Source: Planctomycetota bacterium (GTDB taxonomy: Bacteria > Planctomycetota > UBA1135). Taken from it: a DNA stretch of 64,000 nt. The stretch is taken from the NCBI GenBank assembly GCA_024229395.1, contig JAAESM010000061.1, positions 1 through 64,000 on the forward strand, written 5' to 3'. Positions 44,585 through 52,926 of this stretch are shown in pieces (position 1 is the first letter of the stretch; each line of letters starts with the position of its first letter). A model generated the notes under the pieces. It saw only the letters and a program-made list of their open reading frames with translations. It was not told the DNA's origin and made no database searches. Both the position numbers and the translations under genes were made by a program.

Positions 44585-45622
44585 TCAGACTTCCAGCGCA
44601 GGGAGGCTGGTAGCGGCCTTCTTGGCCACCTCTTGGGCAACGCGACCGGCGATCTCTTTGAAGATCTGCGCGGCTTCGCTTTCTGGATCGGAGACCACAA
44701 TCGGCACACCGGCATCGCCGCCGACGCGCATGCCAGCCTCGAGCGGAATGCTGCCGAGCATCGGCACGTGGAACTTATCCGCCACAGCCTGACCACCGCC
44801 GTGGCCGAAGATGTCGCCGGTCATGTTCTCAATCACGCCGAGGACCTCGGTCTTGACCTGATGGGCCATGCCGATGGCGCGGCGCACATCCGTCAAGGAA
44901 ACCTCTTGCGGCATGGTCACCACGACCATTCCGGTCAGTGGCACCAGTTGCGAAAGCGAGAGCTGCGCGTCGCCGGTGCCCGGAGGCATATCCACGATCA
45001 GGTAATCGAGTTCACCCCATTCCACATCTTGCAGGAACTGCTCGAGCGCGCGGTGCAACATTGGGCCACGCCACATCACTGGTTGGCCGTCTTCGATCAT
45101 GTAGCCGACCGACATGGTCTGAATGCCATGTGCCTCGATCGGGAAGAGCTTGTTATCGCGGCCCTTGGGCTTCTCGCAGATGCCCATCATGACGGGCACG
45201 TTGGGGCCGTAGACATCGGCATCCAAAATCCCAACGCTGGCGCCGGTCGCCTTCAATGCTGCAGCCAGGTTCACAGCACATGTGGATTTGCCCACACCGC
45301 CCTTACCGGAAGTGACCGCAATCACATGCTTCACGTCGCCGCCAAGCTTATTGCCGACGGGCAAGGAGGACTTCACCTGCGCGGTCATGGTGATATTCAC
45401 GGTCTCAATGCCATCCAGCGCCATCACGGCATCAAAAGCCTGCTGCTTGAGCTGCTCCTTGACCGGGCACGCAGGCGTGGTGAGCTCAATCGAGAACTTG
45501 GCGACGCCATTACAAACGGCCAAATCCTTGATGAAACCGAGCGTGACGATGTCCTTGTGCAGGTCTGGATCCTGCACCACCTTCAGCGCATCGAGTACGG
45601 TGTCCTTATCGACGGTAGTCAT
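44585..45622 (-). CDS. mrp: Mrp/ApbC-family P-loop ATPase, Fe-S carrier
   Basis: Iron-sulphur cluster carrier of 345 aa. The N-terminal DUF59/MIP18 domain (about 1-85) shows VQDPDLHKDIVTLGFIKDL. The ATPase starts at about 95 with VIAVTSGKGGVGKSTCAVNLA (deviant Walker A), VGILDADVYGPNVPVMMGI, and YLIVDMPPGTGDAQLSLSQ, then VIENM. The usual C-x-x-C near the C-terminus is not visible: this segment reads GDIFGHGGGQAVADKF where homologues have a C-x-x-C. Loss of that ligand would matter for cluster binding. It is divergent from queC with 39 bases between start codons. Confidence 0.9.
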   Translation of the reverse strand: MTTVDKDTVLDALKVVQDPDLHKDIVTLGFIKDLAVCNGVAKFSIELTTPACPVKEQLKQQAFDAVMALDGIETVNITMTAQVKSSLPVGNKLGGDVKHVIAVTSGKGGVGKSTCAVNLAAALKATGASVGILDADVYGPNVPVMMGICEKPKGRDNKLFPIEAHGIQTMSVGYMIEDGQPVMWRGPMLHRALEQFLQDVEWGELDYLIVDMPPGTGDAQLSLSQLVPLTGMVVVTMPQEVSLTDVRRAIGMAHQVKTEVLGVIENMTGDIFGHGGGQAVADKFHVPMLGSIPLEAGMRVGGDAGVPIVVSDPESEAAQIFKEIAGRVAQEVAKKAATSLPALEV

Positions 45623-45661
45623 GTTTTGGGATTCCCTGCCCTACCTGTAGGATAGGGGGTT

Positions 45662-46354
45662 GTGGGAGCGCAAGAGAATACGCGAAAATCAGCCGTTGTG
45701 CTGCTGTCCGGAGGCCTAGATTCGGCCACCGTGGCGGCGTGGTTGCAGCGCGAGGGATTTGAGGTCATTGGCCTAAGCATTGATTACGGCCAGCGCCATG
45801 CTGTGGAGCTGCAGGCGGCGGCCAAGATTGCCAAGGCGTTGAAGCTGGATGAGCACTTGGTGATGCGCCTCGATATGCGTGTATTTGGTGCTTCGGCGCT
45901 GACTGCGGATATCGATGTACCTAAGGCGGGAGCCGCCGGGGATGCCGTAGAAGCCGATATCCCAGTGACTTACGTGCCTGCGCGCAACACGATTTTCCTT
46001 TCGCTGGCGCTCGGTCTGGCTGAGTCGCGCGGTGCTCATGATCTGGGCATTGGCGTCAACGCGCTGGACTATTCCGGCTACCCCGATTGCCGCCCCGATT
46101 TCGTCGCTAAGTTCGGTGAGTTGGCGAACCTGGCCACGCGCGAAGGCGTGGAGGGGCGGCCGATTCAATTGCACACACCGCTGCTGCATTTGTCCAAGCT
46201 GGAGATTCTCCAGTTAGCGCATGAACTGAAGGTTCCTGTGGCTGACACGATTTCCTGTTACGACCCGTCGGAGAGTGGCGCGCCGTGTGCTCTTTGCGAC
46301 GCATGTCGCTTGCGCTTACAGGCAGAAGCGGCTTTCGAAGAAACCCAATCCTAG
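45662..46354 (+). CDS. queC: 7-cyano-7-deazaguanine synthase QueC
   Basis: Queuosine-precursor enzyme of 230 aa that converts 7-carboxy-7-deazaguanine to preQ0 with ATP. It has the PP-loop VVLLSGGLDSATVAAW, the SIDYGQRH segment, PARNTIFLSLALGLAES, GVNALDYSGYPDCRPDF, and the zinc-binding CYDPSESGAPCALCDACRLR with four Cys. The start is GTG 45662. The other queuosine genes are not in this window. A GNAT gene follows after 41 bases. Confidence 0.94.
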   Translation: MGAQENTRKSAVVLLSGGLDSATVAAWLQREGFEVIGLSIDYGQRHAVELQAAAKIAKALKLDEHLVMRLDMRVFGASALTADIDVPKAGAAGDAVEADIPVTYVPARNTIFLSLALGLAESRGAHDLGIGVNALDYSGYPDCRPDFVAKFGELANLATREGVEGRPIQLHTPLLHLSKLEILQLAHELKVPVADTISCYDPSESGAPCALCDACRLRLQAEAAFEETQS

Positions 46355-46395
46355 ACCCACGCGCCCTCGCATCAGCCCGCACGATTCCGCCCAAC

Positions 46396-46833
46396 TTGAA
46401 TACACCCGAACTCCTCATCCACGTCCCGGCCGAACGCACTTGGTATGTGCGTCATCGTAATCTGCGCCAAGGCCAACCCTTCGAGACCGTGGATTACGGC
46501 GCGGTCGATCGATTGGAAACCACGGTGCATATGGTGTTGGTCTTGGATGACAAGGAGATTGGTTGCGCGACCATCCAGAAGGATGAACGCGAAGGTGGCT
46601 TCGGTTATCGCATTCGCGGCATGGCGGTCGATGAGCAATTCCGCGGCCGCGGGTATGGCCGCCTATTGATGGAAGGCACGCAAGCGGTGGCCCGTGAACT
46701 CGGCACCGGCTTGTGGTGCAACGCGCGCGTCGGCGCCATCCCGATGTACCTGCAATGTGATTTCCAGCAAGTGGGGGAGGAATTCGATATGCCAAATATC
46801 GGCCCACACTATGTGTTGGAATGGCTGCCCTAA
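46396..46833 (+). CDS. GNAT-family N-acetyltransferase
   Basis: Protein of 145 aa. The GNAT core is IGCATIQKDEREGGFGYRIRG, MAVDEQFRGRGYGRLLMEG (acetyl-CoA loop R-G-x-G-Y-G) and a C-terminal LWCNARVGAIPMYLQCDFQ. A TTG start at 46396 (NTPELLIHVPAERTW) is chosen because the longer open frame upstream runs inside queC and has no family similarity. It resembles phosphinothricin/GCN5 acetyltransferases of unknown substrate. It converges with the beta-helix pseudogene. Confidence 0.85.
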   Translation: MNTPELLIHVPAERTWYVRHRNLRQGQPFETVDYGAVDRLETTVHMVLVLDDKEIGCATIQKDEREGGFGYRIRGMAVDEQFRGRGYGRLLMEGTQAVARELGTGLWCNARVGAIPMYLQCDFQQVGEEFDMPNIGPHYVLEWLP

Positions 46834-46851
46834 GCAGCGAGCTTGCACGAA

Positions 46852-47596
46852 CTATCGCCGCGAATTTTCCTGCTCGCGGTGCCACTTGTACCAATGTGGT
46901 CCAACACGCGCACCTATCTCAAGCACTTCCTTGGTGAGTTGATCTTGAATGATGTCGCCAACAAATTCCTGATCCTCTGCCTTAGCCCTGTTGTAGTAAT
47001 AAGGCTTGTCGCTCTTGGTAATAAGCAGGTTGCCGACGAACTTGTTGCCGCCCGTTCTGTGAAAGCGAATCGGTGATTGGTCGATATTGTCGAAACGATT
47101 AGCCTCGACCAGGATTTCACAACTGCCTTCGTCAATGAAGATGCCATTCGACGGCGCGCGCCCTGCATGTTGCGGCACACCATGCAGATGGTTGTTCTTG
47201 ATCACGGTGCCAGGCTGGCGCCCTAGCGTGTAGATACAACCGCCGTCGGACAGCAGTTGCATCACATTGCCAATGTCGTTATTGAGAATCTGGTGACCAC
47301 CACTCGGAGCGGGGTCTTGGCCCCAAACCCAACCAACCGAAAGTCCGGTGTATGGGGTGCTTCGGATGTGATTGAAGGCAATGCGGCAATCAGCAGCAAA
47401 GCCAATCCAAATCCCAACACCACCGCCAAAGCGAGCGCCAACGATCCGTGATCGTGCAACCTTCAATACTCACGCGTCGTGCCAAGTGCGGGTCATTCAA
47501 GTCACTGCCGTGGGGTGCAACTACGGTTTGGCCGGTCGCCGTGGGCGCAAGCAGCGCGAACCAGGTGAGGAAAAGTAGGGGGAGAGGCAGCCGCAT
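46852..47596 (-). pseudogene. Secreted right-handed beta-helix protein, deleted and frameshifted
   Basis: The 5' part (ATG 47596) encodes a signal peptide, LPLPLLFLTWFALLAPTATG, then a short mature start and RRVSIEGCTITD. At about 47430 the frame must shift by one base to continue into GGGVGIWIGFAADCRIAFNH, GGHQILNNDIGNVMQLLSDG, GTVIKNNHLHG and ILVEANRFDNIDQS. These are the rungs of a parallel beta-helix (pectate-lyase-like) of the type common in planctomycetes. Full-length relatives are several hundred residues longer, so a middle section seems to be missing as well. The 204-residue downstream frame (from 47466) could be expressed but would lack export. It is most likely a decaying gene. Confidence 0.65.
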
Positions 47597-47699
47597 TTTC
47601 AATGTCCTGCAGATTAGCGCATTCGGGAGTTTTGGCTCCATGTCGAGAGCGGAACTCTGCTCTGCCACATGAGCCGTCGGAGCAAGTATTCTCTTGCCC

Positions 47700-48032
47700 A
47701 TGACCGACTACCCCGCCAAGACTTGTGAGATTGATTCGCTGATCACGCATGCCAAGCTGATCGAAGCAGCAGTTGCCCGCCGCAAGACGCAGCAGCGTCG
47801 GAATGGTGTGTACGCCTACCCTGGCGAGACTTTCGAGCTCGATGGCACCCAGTTCAAGGTTACGGATTTGCGCAGGGAGTCGCTCGGTCAGATGACCGAT
47901 GAAGATGCCCGTGCCGAGGGCTACCCGGGGTTGGAGATGTACCGCGACTTGATCCTGCGCATGCATAAGGGCATGGAGTGGAACGAGTCGGCCAAGGTCT
48001 GGGTGCACGAGTTCGAGCGCACCGAGGGCTGA
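47700..48032 (+). CDS. ASCH/PUA-like small protein
   Basis: Protein of 110 aa. The middle and C-terminal sequence YAYPGETFELDGTQFKVTDLRR, LGQMTDEDARAEGYPGLEMY and the final WVHEFE are the pattern of ASCH-type (PUA-fold) proteins, which bind RNA or nucleotides. The N-terminal 40 residues form a predicted helix rich in Ala, Lys and Arg (ITHAKLIEAAVARRKTQQRR). ATG 47700 is preferred to TTG 47694. It is divergent from the beta-helix relic, about 100 bases away, and converges with the esterase. The specific function is unknown. Confidence 0.7.
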   Translation: MTDYPAKTCEIDSLITHAKLIEAAVARRKTQQRRNGVYAYPGETFELDGTQFKVTDLRRESLGQMTDEDARAEGYPGLEMYRDLILRMHKGMEWNESAKVWVHEFERTEG

Positions 48033-48076
48033 GCCCTTTTGGGGTCCAAGTTCCTCGCTCGAGCCCGGCTACTAGG

Positions 48077-49063
48077 CTATTCGTCGGTAGCCAGCAACTC
48101 GATCATCGCCTGCCCCATGCCTTCGCCAATCAGGTAGAAGGTCTCGGCGTTGTTATTCCAGTGGTAAGCCTGGCCGCTGGGGGAGAGCGATTTGTCGCGC
48201 CAGAAGTCCTTGGTGCCGACGAATGCTACGTTGCCTTTGAATTCTTTGCGCTGCGCAACTGCGGCTTGTGCTTTCATCAGGGAAACTGCGCGCGGGTGTT
48301 TGTCCTCATGCCCGCTCATGCCGGTCTCGGCAATCACGAACGGCAATTTGGGTTGACCAAGTTCCTTGCGCGCGTCACGAATGAAACAAGAAAGGTTCTC
48401 TTCATAGGCGTCGTTGAACTCTTGGTTCACACGGTCATTCCAACCTTGGTGCCAACCGATTCCCATCAGCTCAACCTTGCCATATTCGAGTTCCGGGAAG
48501 ATGGTGTCCACCTCATCCAGCACGCGGCGGATCTCTGTGAACATCGCGGTGTAGGATTCGCCGACCTCGCCGCCAGCACTTGGCGGGCGGAACTCCTTGC
48601 CGATTGCCTTGCCACCCCACGCGACCTTGATCAGTAGCGCCGGTTCGTCGAAGTGTTCACCAACAGTCCAGCCGAAGCCGAGCTCCGGACCGATGGTGTC
48701 CTTGCGTGCACCGTAGCCAACACTGAGCGGACCAAAGCGTTCGAAGTAAGAGATCATCACGTCATCACGTGATTTCCAACTGCCTTCCTCATCAAGCAAA
48801 TGGCCAAAGCGCTCTTGTGTTTCTTTTGAACTTGTAAGGAATTCGAGCGAGCCCTTGCCATCATTGCGGTCGGCGTTGGCGGCGATCATTCCTGACCCCT
48901 GCATATTCGACTGTCCAGCTAAGATGAACACGTGCAGAGCTGGAGGCGGGGCGGATACATCTTGCTGAACTAGAGCACCTTCTTGAAGTGACCCCAAGTT
49001 TGGCCAAGCTAGGTTGAGCAGCAGCAGCAGGCAGCCGAAGGGGATAGAGAGAATCCGCAACAT
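48077..49063 (-). CDS. Sialate O-acetylesterase-like (SASA/CE6) secreted esterase
   Basis: Protein of 328 aa. The signal peptide is LRILSIPFGCLLLLLNLAWP. The SGNH-type esterase domain shows HVFILAGQSNMQGSGM with the nucleophile Ser in G-Q-S-N-M, LGFGWTVGEHFDEPALLIKVAWGGK, ELMGIGWHQGWNDR with the block III/V-type His, and LPFVIAETGMSG. Members remove acetyl groups from carbohydrates such as xylan or sialic acids. Such genes are typical of Planctomycetota. Leftward; it is divergent from the secreted deiminase gene with 115 bases between. Confidence 0.85.
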   Translation of the reverse strand: MLRILSIPFGCLLLLLNLAWPNLGSLQEGALVQQDVSAPPPALHVFILAGQSNMQGSGMIAANADRNDGKGSLEFLTSSKETQERFGHLLDEEGSWKSRDDVMISYFERFGPLSVGYGARKDTIGPELGFGWTVGEHFDEPALLIKVAWGGKAIGKEFRPPSAGGEVGESYTAMFTEIRRVLDEVDTIFPELEYGKVELMGIGWHQGWNDRVNQEFNDAYEENLSCFIRDARKELGQPKLPFVIAETGMSGHEDKHPRAVSLMKAQAAVAQRKEFKGNVAFVGTKDFWRDKSLSPSGQAYHWNNNAETFYLIGEGMGQAMIELLATDE

Positions 49064-49178
49064 GGGCCCAGCCTAGCTGCCTTTCAGAGGTGAGAAACAG
49101 TTGAGGAGCCCCATTTTGGGGAGATATGCTTAGGATTGAGTGGAACTGCGGCTTCCTAGGTCGCGTCCTCTTTTACGC

Positions 49179-51002
49179 ATGCGCCCCGTCCTCTCCCTCG
49201 CTCTTCCCGCTTTGCTGGTATTGGCCAGCTCGCTCACAGCTCAGCAGCCGGCCTACCCGGAAGGTTCGGAGGTGCCGCGTCATCTCACTGCAGCCGAGGC
49301 TGATTGGATGGCAGCCAATCCGCGGGGCAATACGCGTGCAGCCACCGCTCCACCAAGTGGCCCTGTCCATTGCGCCGCCGAGTACGAGCCAATGGCTGGC
49401 ATCTTAATCGCGTGGGAAGGCAGTACTTCGTGGAAGAACATCTTGGCTCAGATGGCGGCCGAGATCACCACCACCGGCGATGCCGACATCTATTGCGTGG
49501 TCGATAACAGCAGCGAGATCTCTTCCGCCACCTCAAGTATTTCCAGCCAAGGCGCAAATATGAGTCGCGTACATTTCCCGGTGCGTGGTACCGACTCAAT
49601 TTGGATCCGCGATTACGGTCCGCGTTACATCTTCCAGGGCGACGTCCGCGCGATTGTTGACCACCCTTACAACCGGCCGCGGCCGAATGACAACCTACTG
49701 TCGTCGTTCTTCTCCGGATACATGGGGCACGCAATCTACGAGCATCCGCTTTCACATGGTGGCGGCAACTTTCACCTTGATGCGCTTGGTGGCGGTTATT
49801 TGACGCGTTTGATCAACAACGAGAACCCCGGCTTTAGCGAGCCGCAGATCTGGGATGTCTTCAACGATTACCAGAACCTGGACGTGACCCTCTTTACGCC
49901 GTTTCCGACCAACGTCGATAGCACGCAGCATATCGATATGTGGATGCAGGTCTACGGCGACAACAAAGTCATGATTAGTGATTGGCCAGCGCAGTCGGGC
50001 AGCACGCAAGACAACATCTGTGACAACGCCGCAATCGAAATGGCGGCCAAAGGTTTCACCGTAACGCGCATTCCTGCACGTCATTCCAGCGGCACGCACT
50101 ACACCTACACCAACGTGGTGATGTGTAATGACTTGGTATTGATTCCGCGTTACACCAACGGAACCATCACCCAATACAACTCGCAGGCACTGGCCGCGTG
50201 GCAGGCCGCATTGCCCGGTAAGACCATCGTGCAGATCGATTGCCAAGCGATCGTGACTGCATCCGGCGTCATGCACTGCATCGTGATGCATGTGCCCGAA
50301 CACCGCGGTGGCGTTAACCCAACCGCTTATTTAGTCACCCCAAATGGTGGCGAGATCGTGTCGCCAGGTTCGTCGATGAACATCGAATGGATTTCCGACG
50401 ACGACATCGAGGCAACTTCCGCCTCCCTTCTCTATTCCACCGACGGCGGCCAGATCTGGAACTCGATTGCTTCCGGATTGAGCCCAGCCGGTAGCTACAA
50501 CTGGACGGTGCCGGGTATTCGCACCAATGCAGCGATGTTGCGCGTGGTCGTTTCTGATGTCGCTGGCAACACAGGTTTTGATGATTGTGATCTTCCATTC
50601 GCGATCGCCAGTAGCAACGAAGCCGCATTCATCAATTACGGCTCCGGCAAGGAAGGCAGCATGGGTGTGCCGCAGATCACCGTCAGCGCCAGCCCGGTAC
50701 TGGGCAGCCCCGTCACTCTGCAAGTCAGCGATGTACGGGCCAACTCCACCGCAAAGTTGATCCGCGGTGCGTCGACGGCATCCACGCCATTCGATGGCGC
50801 GATCGCCTTGGTCAACTACGACACTGTCATCGACATCAACGTCAACGGCTCCGGCATTGGTTCGATGAACGCCAATGTGCCAAGCGCTGCCGCACTCGCC
50901 GGTCGCAGCTTCTACTGGCAGCTGTGGGTGCCGAACGATCCAGGTGCCGCCGGCGCTGGTTGGGCTTGCTCCAACGGCCTGCGCACGCAGCTCGGTTTCT
51001 AG
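49179..51002 (+). CDS. Secreted agmatine/peptidylarginine deiminase-family protein with Ig-like C-terminal domain
   Basis: Protein of 607 aa. A signal peptide (RPVLSLALPALLVLASSLTA) is followed by a PAD_porph/agmatine-deiminase pentein at about 55-375. It has EYEPMAGILIAWEG, SIWIRDYGPRYI (Asp), LSHGGGNFHLD, STQHIDMWMQVY (His-Asp) and SGVMHCIVMHVP with the nucleophile Cys, so the catalytic set looks complete. After it, VTPNGGEIVSPGSSMNIEW begins a Ser/Thr-rich Ig-like domain to about 475, then a further beta domain. Secreted deiminases of this type convert Arg or agmatine to citrulline derivatives; the Porphyromonas relative is a protein-arginine deiminase. The start is at ATG 49179 for the signal peptide. 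Confidence 0.85.
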   Translation: MRPVLSLALPALLVLASSLTAQQPAYPEGSEVPRHLTAAEADWMAANPRGNTRAATAPPSGPVHCAAEYEPMAGILIAWEGSTSWKNILAQMAAEITTTGDADIYCVVDNSSEISSATSSISSQGANMSRVHFPVRGTDSIWIRDYGPRYIFQGDVRAIVDHPYNRPRPNDNLLSSFFSGYMGHAIYEHPLSHGGGNFHLDALGGGYLTRLINNENPGFSEPQIWDVFNDYQNLDVTLFTPFPTNVDSTQHIDMWMQVYGDNKVMISDWPAQSGSTQDNICDNAAIEMAAKGFTVTRIPARHSSGTHYTYTNVVMCNDLVLIPRYTNGTITQYNSQALAAWQAALPGKTIVQIDCQAIVTASGVMHCIVMHVPEHRGGVNPTAYLVTPNGGEIVSPGSSMNIEWISDDDIEATSASLLYSTDGGQIWNSIASGLSPAGSYNWTVPGIRTNAAMLRVVVSDVAGNTGFDDCDLPFAIASSNEAAFINYGSGKEGSMGVPQITVSASPVLGSPVTLQVSDVRANSTAKLIRGASTASTPFDGAIALVNYDTVIDINVNGSGIGSMNANVPSAAALAGRSFYWQLWVPNDPGAAGAGWACSNGLRTQLGF

Positions 51003-51106
51003 GCGCCGGCGCGATTCGCTTTCGGCCGGACTCAGCGCTGAGTGCCAGTTCGACCGTGTGATTGCGGTATCCACCGCGATTCTCAACCGGCGGCTAAACT
51101 TCTCGC

Positions 51107-51919
51107 ATGCCGCCGGTCGAGAAACCCGTCCCACCTGAGGTCCTGGAATCCCTGGGCCGCCTTTATCAAGTCATCGACACCCTGCGTTCGCCCAACGGTT
51201 GCCCGTGGGATATGAAGCAGACGGTCGAGACTCTGGCGCCGCACCTGGTCGAGGAGTGCCATGAGATGGCCGACGCCGTCGCGCGCAAAGATTCCGAGGA
51301 AACCTGCGAGGAACTTGGCGACTTGATGATGGGGGTGATGATGGTCGCCCGCGTGGCGGAGGAAGACCGCGGCTTTGGCATGAAAGATGTCGCCGACGGC
51401 ATCACTGCCAAGCTGATCCGTCGCCATCCGCATGTCTACGGCGAGGTTGAGGTCGACGGCACCGGCGAGGTGCTGAAGAACTGGGAGGCGATTAAAAAGC
51501 AGGAAAAACGCGACAAGGGCACCGATGAGTCCACCCTGGCTGGGGTGCCGCGCTCCTTACCCGCCCTGCTACGCGCTTACCGGGTAGGCCAAAAAGCGTC
51601 GAATGCGGGCTTCGACTGGCCAGATTTGGCCGGTCCGAGCGAGAAGGTGGAGGAGGAATGGCAGGAGTTCCACGAGGCGGTCGAAAGTGGCGACAAGGAA
51701 CGCGCCAGTGAAGAATTGGGCGATCTGCTGTTCGCCGTGGTGAATGTGGCGCGCAAGATGAAGCTCGAGCCAGAGCTGGCGCTGCGCGGCACAATCGAGC
51801 GTTTTTCCAGCCGATTCCGCTATATCGAGCAGAACATTGATAAGCCTTTGGCCGACGCCACCCTCGAAGAAATGGATGTTCTTTGGGAGCAGGCAAAAAC
51901 AAAGTCTGCCGGGGGTTGA
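51107..51919 (+). CDS. mazG: Nucleoside triphosphate pyrophosphohydrolase MazG
   Basis: Protein of 270 aa with two MazG repeats. The first (about 15-125) has LRSPNGCPWDMKQTVETL, LVEECHEMADAV (E-x-x-E), and EELGDLMMGVMMVAR (E-x-x-D), with KLIRRHPHVYG. The second (about 150-265) has AGFDWPDLAGPSEKVEEEWQE, EELGDLLFAVVNVARK and SRFRYIEQNI. It hydrolyses abnormal or surplus NTPs to NMP and pyrophosphate, protecting nucleic-acid pools. The length is that of E. coli MazG. tRNA-Asp follows directly in the same direction. Confidence 0.95.
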   Translation: MPPVEKPVPPEVLESLGRLYQVIDTLRSPNGCPWDMKQTVETLAPHLVEECHEMADAVARKDSEETCEELGDLMMGVMMVARVAEEDRGFGMKDVADGITAKLIRRHPHVYGEVEVDGTGEVLKNWEAIKKQEKRDKGTDESTLAGVPRSLPALLRAYRVGQKASNAGFDWPDLAGPSEKVEEEWQEFHEAVESGDKERASEELGDLLFAVVNVARKMKLEPELALRGTIERFSSRFRYIEQNIDKPLADATLEEMDVLWEQAKTKSAGG

Positions 51920-51960
51920 CCGTTCTCGCAGGAGAGGCTTATACTTTCCGGCCAAAGTGC

Positions 51961-52037
51961 GGGGATGTGGCGCAATTGGTTAGCGTACCAGACTGTCGAT
52001 CTGGTGGTTGCGAGTTCGAGTCTCGTCATCCTCGCCA
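51961..52037 (+). tRNA. tRNA-Asp (anticodon GTC), CCA encoded
   Basis: Acceptor GGGGATG pairs with CATCCTC (one G-U), the discriminator is G, and CCA is encoded at 52035-52037. The anticodon arm CCAGA-CTGTCGA-TCTGG gives GTC. A strong intrinsic terminator follows 10 bases later. Confidence 0.95.
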
Positions 52038-52047
52038 TCTAAACAAA

Positions 52048-52081
52048 CAGGTGGCTCTCGAAAGAGAGCCACCTGTTTTTT
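52048..52081 (+). terminator. Strong intrinsic terminator after tRNA-Asp
   Basis: CAGGTGGCTCTC and GAGAGCCACCTG form a perfect 12-bp stem with a GAAA tetraloop, followed by six T. This is the clearest Rho-independent terminator in the window. Confidence 0.92.
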
Positions 52082-52098
52082 GTTCGCCTAGCGGGCGA

Positions 52099-52926
52099 CT
52101 ACCAAGGCTTGGCCATCGACTTGGCCGGAAGATCCACCCGAGTTGGCTTTGGCGAACGAACGCCATCCCACTGGAAGATCTCGTAGTGACGGTACTTGCC
52201 GTTCGATGCCGAGAAGGACAGACGGTAACGACCAGCTGGACGGTTGAACCAGACGTCGCCCGAGTCATCAGCGCGTTCGGTCATACCTACGTTGCCACTG
52301 CTGCTGCCGCGTGCACCCATCTTGCCAGTGATTTCCGGCTGATTGAGATCAGGGGCCATGGTGCAGATGGCGTTGTCGGCTAAGTCACCGTTGGGGCCGA
52401 AGACGCGGAAGGTGGCCACAGGCGAGATTGAGGTACGAATGGTGACCTCTTGCTTGGAACCGGCGATCGCAGGACCAGCTTCGACCAGCTTTGGCGTGAA
52501 GCCTTTGCCGGAAACCAGCCACCACTTCATCTTGCCATCCATGATCTTCACGCCATTCTTATCAGCGGTTGCATCATTGAGCTTGACCGAGTTCTGACCG
52601 TGCAGTGGGGTGCGGTTGGAATAGACCACATCGGCGCGCTTCGGGCTACGCAAGTAAAGCGGCTCCGGAATGTTGCGCACCAAGTAGCAGAAGGCACCGC
52701 CGATTGGGCGGCCGGTCGCGGAATCGACCACATGTGCTACGTACAGGGTTTCATTGGCAGTAGGTGCCTGCAACGTTGGCGGTGGAATCACCTTGGTAGC
52801 GACTTCAGCACCACCTCCGGAAACCGTGGATGCCAGCTTTGGCTTAGACGTTTTGGTCTTGCCACTACAGGCTGGGAGTGCCAGCAAGATGCAAGCAAGG
52901 AGTGGGATCAGGGTGCGGGGACTCAT
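52099..52926 (-). CDS. Lipoprotein of unknown function with carboxypeptidase-regulatory-like domain
   Basis: Protein of 275 aa. SPRTLIPLLACILLALPAC is a lipoprotein signal with a lipobox. A Lys/Ser/Thr linker follows, then YVAHVVDSATGRPIGGAFCYL, which resembles the opening of a CarboxypepD_reg-type Ig domain, and FRVFGPNGDLADNAICTM and GDVWFNRPAGRYRLSF as further strands. No catalytic motif. It shares the design of the 1208-residue repeat protein at 40843. The ATG overlaps the thiI stop by four bases, so it is translated with thiI. I do not recognise a named family. Confidence 0.7.
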   Translation of the reverse strand: MSPRTLIPLLACILLALPACSGKTKTSKPKLASTVSGGGAEVATKVIPPPTLQAPTANETLYVAHVVDSATGRPIGGAFCYLVRNIPEPLYLRSPKRADVVYSNRTPLHGQNSVKLNDATADKNGVKIMDGKMKWWLVSGKGFTPKLVEAGPAIAGSKQEVTIRTSISPVATFRVFGPNGDLADNAICTMAPDLNQPEITGKMGARGSSSGNVGMTERADDSGDVWFNRPAGRYRLSFSASNGKYRHYEIFQWDGVRSPKPTRVDLPAKSMAKPW

